Shown: piece by piece, positions 57,915 to 64,000 of the stretch
Layout: each line of letters opens with the position of its first letter
How positions within the stretch are numbered: position 1 is the stretch's first letter
Source of the DNA: Ochotona curzoniae
Lineage: Eukaryota > Chordata > Mammalia > Lagomorpha > Ochotonidae
Length of the DNA stretch: 64,000 nucleotides
Reading direction: 5' to 3'
NCBI RefSeq assembly: GCF_017591425.1
Contig: NW_024466512.1
Coordinates: 22,993,501-23,057,500, forward strand
Position numbers and translations under genes: made by a program
Notes under the pieces: generated by a model
The model's database searches: none
What the model was told of the DNA's origin: nothing
What the model saw: the letters and a program-made list of their open reading frames with translations, nothing else

Positions 57915-58249
57915 TTTTTTTTTTTTCCCTCTCTGCTGTGTCCACAAGGAAAGAGGGAGAGAGAGCCACTCCTTGCTGTCAAGCCACATCAGTACCAGGG
58001 GATGTGTGATCATCCCTTGATGCTGCCCTACATACAACCCCTTTCCTGGACGCTTTTATAACTAGCATCTGTCTTAGCTGTCCTTTGGTCCTCTTCTTAT
58101 CTCTTCTCTTGATCTGTTTATGAGGTTGTTTTTTCTTATCAGGTTAACTCTTTCAAAGGTGTGTTGCTCAAGAGAACTTTGTTTTCTAAAACAGTTAAGC
58201 AAAGATAAATCTTTACTTTTAATTGAATAGAAATAAGCAAGATCACAGT

Positions 58250-58365
58250 ACTTTTGAGCAATAAAGTGGCAGAGGCATCATATGCCTTTTCATTTCACAC
58301 GTGAAGAAATTGACAGCCAGAGAGGTTATAATTAACTGTTGATAGCAGCGATGGCACTTCAAGGA
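58250..58365 (-). mobile_element. MIR SINE fragment
   Basis: TTTCACACGTGAAGAAATTG then CAGAGAGGTTATAATTAACT: antisense core. Confidence 0.5.
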
Positions 58366-58524
58366 GCCGGGCGTCCTCTCTCCTCCTGGTCGCTCTCTCT
58401 ATATCATCCTGTCACTCCGTTACAGCTCATGCTGCAAATGTTGTCTCCCATATGACATCACTTTCCCACTGGCTTCCAGTGGCCACTGCTCACTTTCTAG
58501 TCTGCCTCAGGGCACTTTCTCTAT

Positions 58525-58842
58525 TTTTTCCCCCTAAAAATTTGTATTTATTAGAAAGGCAGATTAACAGAGGAGACAGAAAAAAAGATCTTCTACCTGC
58601 TGGTTCACTCCCCAAGTGGTCAGAACAGCCAGAGCTGAGCCAATCCAAAGCCAGGAGCCTTCTCCAGGACTCCTACGTGGGTACAGAATCCCAAGACCCC
58701 AGGCCATTCTCCATGGCTTTCCCAGGACACAAGCAGGGAGCTGGATGGGAAGTGGAGTAGCCAGGACATGAACCAGCACCCACATTGGGTCCTGGCACAT
58801 GCAAGGATAGGATTTAGCCACTGAGCCATTGTGCTGAGTCCA
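58525..58842 (-). mobile_element. C SINE
   Basis: TTGTATTTATTAGAAAGGCA tail; CATTGTGCTGAGTCC head. Confidence 0.85.
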
Positions 58843-58872
58843 ACAGGATACTTTCAGTCCTGTAATTTTTGT

Positions 58873-59005
58873 TTTAATATTTAGGTATTTTTATTTGAAA
58901 GGCAGATTTACAGGGAGGGAGAAACCTAGAGAAAGACCGGCAGCCATACAGGATGCTGGCGCTTGGAAGTAGAGAACTAGCCATTTGAGCCAGCGTGTCA
59001 GCCCC
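58873..59005 (-). mobile_element. C SINE with large internal deletion
   Basis: Tail TTTTTATTTGAAAGGCAGAT and head GCCAGCGTGTCAGCCCC joined near 58945. Confidence 0.75.
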
Positions 59006-59289
59006 AATCCTGTAACTCTTACTGTTTCCCACAGCACCTTGTGAATGTCTCTGTCATGTTGAGGAGTTGCTGAGTGAGTACTGGGCAGGCTCGTGTGTTC
59101 TGGGCCAGACAGGGTGCTCCGTAAGGCTAGGTGTTGAGCTGCAAGCAGCACTGTTGCAAGTAGGAAGACAAGGAATGGAAGTGTGTGTGTGGGGGGGTCC
59201 ACCTGTGCATTCCATCATGATCAAGTTTGCTCACTTGGGCTCAGAGAAAATGAGGTTTCATGTTCAGATAGTTTTCTTAGGCTTGTGCC

Positions 59290-59440
59290 GTGAAGTAAGA
59301 TACTGGCTTATATTGTGGCCCTGCTGTGCAGTGGCTTATGTGACTTTGGACAGGTTGTTAAAACTCTCAGATGATTTCTTTATCTGGATAATAAGGATAA
59401 TATGTACCCTCCTTTCAAGGTAAAGATCAAAAAGAAAATT
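59290..59440 (+). mobile_element. MIR SINE
   Basis: TATGTGACTTTGGACAGGTT, CTTTATCTGGATAATAAGGA: sense core. Confidence 0.65.
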
Positions 59441-59689
59441 TGTGTCATCTTGCTAATGCTGATGTCAGCACAGGACACACACTGGGAACACAGAGGCTTC
59501 TGAGACTGCTACTGCTGTTGGTTTGGAAGGTACCAGGGAACAGAATAGACAAGAACCCTTACATGAGCATCAGAAGTTTGACAAGTTAGGGTTCATTCAG
59601 TAACCATTAGGAGAGGCTCCTAAGAGTACCTGGTAGCGTGTTAGGTATTTGAGGAAAGAAAGGAAGTGTTGAGGGAACATAAAACCATG

Positions 59690-59860
59690 GGTTGTTACAG
59701 TTGGAGGAATCGGTGAAGTCATCAAGGCCACCTGCCCCCTTTTATAGATGGGTAGATTGAATCTCAGAGAAAATAAGTAGTTTATCCAAGAGCAAACGTA
59801 TAGTTAGGGACGAAGCATAGAATGCTAATGTCAGATCTTTATGCTATTTCATAAATAGAT
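59690..59860 (-). mobile_element. MIR-related SINE (MIR3-like)
   Basis: GAAGTCATCAAGGCCACCTG then ATAGATGGGTAGATTGAATC then GTAGTTTATCCAAGAGC, the antisense order of the MIR3 type. Confidence 0.55.
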
Positions 59861-60131
59861 TGAATAAGAATTGAAGGAATCACTTCTGGACATTCAATAA
59901 ATTGCCACTTAAACAGCAGTCAGATTAATTAATTCCTGTCTAAAGGCGCTGCTCACTCACATCCCTCTAGGATCTCCTCTATCCACTGAATGAAAGAGAG
60001 GCCCCTGAGGGTCTGCCCCTCCAGCCTTACCTCATTCCTTCCTCCACACGGTGGGGCCTTCCAACTCTTCCCCGCTTCTTCATGCTCCCCAGGTAGAAAG
60101 TCTGTGGAAGCATTACTTATCCTTACAAAGC

Positions 60132-60400
60132 AAGCATTTATTTGTATTTGAAGCACACAGTTACAACAGAAGCAGCAGGAGAGAGGCAGAGAGCCTCCCA
60201 TCCACTGGCCCACTCCGTAAATGGCTGTAAGGGCGGTGGCTGGGCCAGGCTGATGCCAGAAGCCCGGGACGCCGAGTCACCCAAGTGGGTGCAGAAGTCC
60301 AGGCGTGTGAACCATCGCCCGCTGCTTTCCTAGGCATGTTAGCAGGGACCTGGATTGTGAAATTTGTTCTTGAAAGCACGATTCAGACCTCACCGTATCC
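60132..60400 (-). mobile_element. C SINE, old
   Basis: TTTATTTGTATTTGAAGCAC; CATGTTAGCAGGGACCTGGA. Last repeat before the alternative exon. Confidence 0.7.
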
Positions 60401-60682
60401 AGGAAAGCGCCACAGCTGTGCCTGGTTGTCATGATCCAGGTGTCTCACTGATCACCCTGGCTCTTACCCTGCACTGAGAGGCACCTCATATATGACTATC
60501 ATTTTGTTGGATTCAAATAGATGCTTTTACTCTAATCCTTATCCTGTTGTTAAATGTGTTATATCAATTGGATAAAGTAAGGATTTGGTAATGACTGGTT
60601 TTGATACGTTCCTAGCCTGACAGGTATCTAGGGAATGTGAAAACATGTGTAACTGTTGTGATGGGGTGGAGTTTTTTTTTAC

Positions 60683-60689
60683 TATAAAA
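60683..60689 (+). promoter_or_regulatory. TATA-like element TATAAAA upstream of the alternative exon
   Basis: TATAAAA in ACTATAAAATC, about 700 bp upstream of the alternative start codon. A weaker CATAAAAG lies at 60806-60813. If used, it would imply either a long 5' UTR or a small additional exon. Short motif in A/T-rich DNA, so weak on its own. Confidence 0.25.
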
Positions 60690-60895
60690 TCACCCGCATG
60701 CCAGCGCCGAGTCAAAAGTGTTTCTCCTTAGTGTGGTATCTTCTATACCAACTAGTGGGACTTCACCGATTTGTAACTGAGTAAACCTCCAGCCAACTCG
60801 AATCCCATAAAAGTAAAGCAGGCACCTGCTTCGAGGAAAAGCTCTGCCTGTGCCTAAGTTTTGGTTGATCACATAGTCAGAAGCTGCACCTGCTG

Positions 60896-60912
60896 TGGGG
60901 GTGGGGGAGGGG
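60896..60912 (+). promoter_or_regulatory. G-rich run, quadruplex or Sp/MAZ-type site
   Basis: GGGGGTGGGGGAGGGG on the coding strand, in the repeat-free block between 60400 and 61310 that precedes the alternative exon. Such G-runs are common in TATA-poor promoters. Only its position ties it to the alternative exon. Confidence 0.3.
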
Positions 60913-61354
60913 CAGCTCTGAGCTTCAGGGAAAGCACCTGTTTGCGCCCATGGTGGTGCATGAAAGGAATACAGAAGCAGGTGAGAGGAATATAGGACCT
61001 TTTCTGTGGCTCATAGGGAGGGCTCTTTGGCGTTCACGTTGCCTTTTCAGCAAAACCCTTAGAAAAGCAGAATGCTTCTACGTCGGGCAAGTAAAGCAAC
61101 CCAGCCAGTCTGACCAGCTCCTGGGAAGCACCAACCAGCTGCCAGCTCCAATCACAAGGACTCTGGTTACTAATTATCCTCTGGTCGCTCTGGGAAAGGT
61201 AGAGTAGCTCACTCATTGGACTCTGAGGTGGAAATAGCTTCACATCTCTCCGTGCTCCGAGCAGAGCGCAGCAGGAGGAGTGGCCATCTTTAGCAGGAAT
61301 GAACCAGCCTTAGGCTAGACTGCACCTGTCTGCACCTCAGCCCAGCTCAGACCC

Positions 61355-61405
61355 ATGGAAAAAAGAAGTGAAACTCCGTTCTTCAAGCACCTTGAATATG
61401 TGTGA
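61355..61405 (+). CDS. Short upstream ORF overlapping the alternative start codon
   Basis: ATG in CCCATGG starts a 16-codon frame (MEKRSETPFFKHLEYV) whose TGA at 61403-61405 lies just past the ATG at 61398 in another frame. If the leader is transcribed, ribosomes meeting this ATG first would end 8 nt past the main start, a layout that usually dampens translation or forces reinitiation. It counts only if transcription starts upstream of 61355; a splice acceptor at CTCAG (61346-61350) would also include it. Confidence 0.35.
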   Translation: MEKRSETPFFKHLEYV

Positions 61406-62499
61406 AACCCAAGAGATTAGAAAAGAAAGAGAAGTGGAAAAGAAAGGGCCCTGGGGCCCCAGCTGGGAGTATGCAGACTGCCGGAGTCTACGGAGAAGCA
61501 AATTCATAGAGCTGGATGGCCTTTATGGAGAAAATGATTTGGATTCCAGATACTGGGCCAAAGGGCGGAATCGGCCCTACAGGAAAAGGGATTGTGGATA
61601 CTGGGATTTTGAGCCAAGTGAGCCAAGGTATATGGACTATGGGGAAGCCGACACATCCAGAAAGGACTATTATGTGTTCCCAGGAAGTTGTAATGGTTAT
61701 AGGAATCCAGAAAACGCAGATTATGAAAGTTCCAGTTCTGGGAGGAAGGGTGATTGGCTTACAGGCAGCCCAGATGTGTCCTGGAAAGCTGGAGGACACA
61801 GGAGGACGAATGGCTACACTGAAGGTGAAGGTCTCAATTACAGTCCCAAGGATTTGAACAAAACTGAAAAGCGAACCAGCTACAAGAGCCTGAACGATGC
61901 GTCGGGGAATGTCGGTTGCCCTCAGAACTGGTCCACGGACTATAGGAACTTGAATGCTCATCTTGAGGATTATAATGAAACTCGTTTGTACGATGAAGAC
62001 CTCAGTGATTTATATCATGCCCCCAGAAGTTACTCTAATGGTCGGTCTGTAGGCTTTCCAGAATTGAGTGGTGCCAGTGAAGGTGAAGAATTCATCAACT
62101 ACTCTGAAGGGGAGAGAAATGCTAATGAAAAGGATAAAATCCATCCCACAGCCAAGACTCCTACCCTGGATCAGGGTAATTTGGTTGTGGAACATAAAAG
62201 CTATGGCACTTTGCTTGCAAAGGCTGAGGACAAATCGAATTACCAAGGAGAGGAGTATAATGGCTCTGGCAGAAGGGTCAGCCAGGGTGGTGTGCAGGCT
62301 CGGTCTGTGAGGGAAGGCCCACGAGGACCTCAATCTGGGATTTCTCAGAGCCCTGCATGCGGGAAATATTCCTGGCATTTGGAGGAAGAGAGAACCCTCA
62401 GTGGCCCCGAGAGCTGGAGAAGGAATAGTTGCTTGCGCCGCACCGCACCCAGCAGCCTGAGGCGCTCAGAGTTCGTGCAGAACAGAAAGAAGCCACAAG
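61398..62499 (+). CDS. DNMBP: Probable alternative 5' coding exon of DNMBP (367 codons plus one base)
   Basis: An open frame inside intron 4 that ends at CACAAG|GTAGGA (GT at 62500-62501). It stops after the first base of a codon, the same phase as exon 4, so either exon can join the same downstream exon in frame. The frame is open from an in-frame TAG at 61311. The first in-frame ATG is at 61398; a GTG at 61368 is not a credible eukaryotic start. The product is hydrophilic, probably disordered, rich in Tyr, Ser, Asn, Gly and Arg, with no SH3 domain, signal peptide or membrane segment. The same motif opens and closes it: SLRRSKFI (residues 30-37) and SLRRSEFV (353-360). A short DNMBP form lacking the N-terminal SH3 domains (mini-Tuba) is described in the literature; whether it uses this exon I cannot confirm. 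Unspliced, the frame would end at TGA 62529-62531. Confidence 0.7.
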
Positions 62500-63789
62500 G
62501 TAGGAGCCCAGCAAGCCTGCCGTCAGGGTGAAGCATGAACCGAGATGGGAGGAGAGGGCATCCCGGGGACCCAGGGCGCTGGAGTATGTGAGGCAGCTGA
62601 CACCCCAAGTTCTGATCTAGTGTAGCTGGATAAGAACGACCCCTTCAGAGACTCCATTCCTTTGGGGCTGCTCTGGAGAGCGGGTCTGTTACAGTGTACG
62701 TGGGTCACGTGGTTTTCGGAATCTGCGCTCTCAGGGGAACTTGTCTTTACTCCTTCTCTTTCTGTGGGCCGCCTCTCATATCGAGTATCTTTCCATTTTT
62801 TACTGTAAAAATGGGGATATTAATAGGCTTTTGTCATGAAGAGAGTTCCTGCCCCTTTTGTCTTCTAATTCTCCTGAGTGAACTTTTTTTCCCCTTTATT
62901 GTGGCCGTGCTGTTTTTGTAAACAGGACTCCTGTTGGGTACTCTCCTGGGGCCTGCATCCCTTCTAGTTCTGGTCAGTGTGGGAGAGTTCAGGCCACCAG
63001 AGGAGAAGGGTTCAAGTGTGAGAACAGGCTGGATGTGGAAAGCCATCTCACAGCCCTGCCCCGAAGCGGGAGATTTCTTATGGAGAAATTCCACACTGAG
63101 AAGGATGCCCCGCTGGTATGCCGAGGCCGAGGTGGCATCCAGTGTCACCTGGCGCAAGCTTGATTGAACTCCCATCTTCACGACACCATTTTGGACAAAG
63201 CTTCTCTCCACTTGTGCTTGCAAGATAAGAGTGAAACCAAACCCAGCGTGGTATCCTGAGATATTTAGGTATTTCTTTTCTAGGCGCCTTTTTTTTTCTC
63301 TGAAAGAAGGATTAAGTGACTTCTAAATTCCTTCCAGCTGAAAAAGTCCAATTTTCGGATTCCCTTCCCCCACACTGGTTCTGCAGTGAACTTTGTTTTC
63401 TATCTCTAGTTCCTTATTGTATTAAGCCTCCTAACTGGAATCAAAGTGCGTGTATTCTGTTTGGCTTAACAGCAGCCAGGCCCTTCTCCCTGGGGTGTTG
63501 TAATGTGCCCTATGATCTTGCTGTGCCCGACTCAGGTCCACCCAGTAACGTTTTCATTTTACAACTGTCTTTGTTTGTATTTGAGGTCTCAGCTGCTGAA
63601 AGTGTATTCGTGTTAGGTTAAGCAGGCATCCTTTGTATGCCCCTCATTTCCTCCCTGGCTGTATTAAAATCTTGGTCTTTAATAGAAACCTTTGTTTTTC
63701 TGACATTCTTTTTAGCCACCATACAATAAGATATGAACCACTTCCCTTGCTAAATGTCACTCAGTATTATGTAATTCCAGAAAAGACAC

Positions 63790-63995
63790 TAGTGTTGGAG
63801 TTGGCCTGTTTGAGTTAAATTCTCAGCTTTGCCATGCACCAGTAATGTAACCTCAAATTACTTAACCTCTCTGAGCTTTAGATTCCCCATTTAAAAAGTA
63901 AGATGGTAATATATGTCACACAGTGAAAAGACACTTAATTGCAGGTCTGGGACATAGTAGATGCTCATTTATAGCCACCGCTTTGTAACTTTTCC
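63790..63995 (+). mobile_element. MIR SINE
   Basis: CAAATTACTTAACCTCTCTG, TAGATTCCCCATTTAAAAAG and CTGGGACATAGTAGATGCTC: core and 3' end in order. Confidence 0.8.
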
Positions 63996-64000
63996 TCCCA

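Larger units (their letters stand above)
48461..64000 (+). other. DNMBP: DNMBP intron 4 (for the long isoform), runs off the window, with unassigned stretches
   Basis: It begins with the donor GTAAGT and has no following long-isoform exon inside the window. Unassigned stretches over 300 bp: 48461-49065, 51505-52410, 52515-53855, 56890-57255, 57930-58245, 60400-61310 (probable 5' flank of the alternative exon) and 62500-63785. None shows a convincing coding frame, RNA gene or young repeat. Confidence 0.75.

Noticed and set aside
61368..61397. Ten extra N-terminal residues starting at a GTG in the alternative exon
   Set aside because: GTG at 61368 is not a normal eukaryotic start; the first in-frame ATG is at 61398. 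The upstream frame could only be coding if a further upstream exon were spliced in.
62500..63300. A second coding exon after the alternative exon (for example the frame 62934-63167)
   Set aside because: No acceptor with a proper pyrimidine tract in the right phase and no similarity to the DNMBP residues expected next.

Overview
This is mammalian nuclear DNA. About 65 copies of the lagomorph tRNA-derived C SINE, plus LINE-1 3' ends of lagomorph type, place it in a lagomorph. The SINE consensus here (CCTTGAACG.., TATATCTGACTTTGTAATAAAAAT tails) fits a pika (Ochotona) better than rabbit; that genus call is an inference from memory of the families. There are no bacterial or phage features and no operons.

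One gene explains all the coding sequence: the 5' half of DNMBP (dynamin-binding protein, Tuba), read on the + strand. Layout: about 1 kb of upstream DNA; a CpG-island promoter with a presumed non-coding exon 1 (about 1.05-1.85 kb); a roughly 34.5-kb intron 1 packed with SINEs and LINEs; exon 2 with the start codon (ATG at 36072); exon 3 (38265-38387); the long exon 4 (46493-48460); then intron 4, which runs off the window. Together exons 2-4 encode residues 1 to about 745: four SH3 domains, a long Ser/Pro-rich linker and the start of a coiled coil. The DH (Cdc42 GEF), BAR and C-terminal SH3 exons lie beyond the right edge.

Inside intron 4, at about 61.3-62.5 kb, a 1.1-kb open frame ends in a splice donor of exactly the same phase as exon 4. 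It is best read as an alternative 5' exon that would replace the four SH3 domains with an unrelated Tyr/Ser/Asn/Arg-rich head. It begins and ends with the same SLRRS-x-F-x motif and is preceded by a short uORF that overlaps its start codon. This is the most interesting object in the window.

Other unusual structures are an inverted duplication of an L1/SINE junction (28.2-29.4 kb), a solo LTR sitting inside a SINE (55.8-56.8 kb), a minus-strand processed retrocopy flanked by a 66-70-bp direct duplication (57.3-57.9 kb), a 12-bp CCCCCAGCCTGC minisatellite (18.8-19.2 kb), a 14-bp minisatellite that repeats a splice-donor-like GTGAGT (22.0 kb), and a three-copy 60-bp tandem repeat (40.4-40.6 kb). 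Repeat boundaries were set by eye and are good to roughly 5-20 bp; older copies are less certain.
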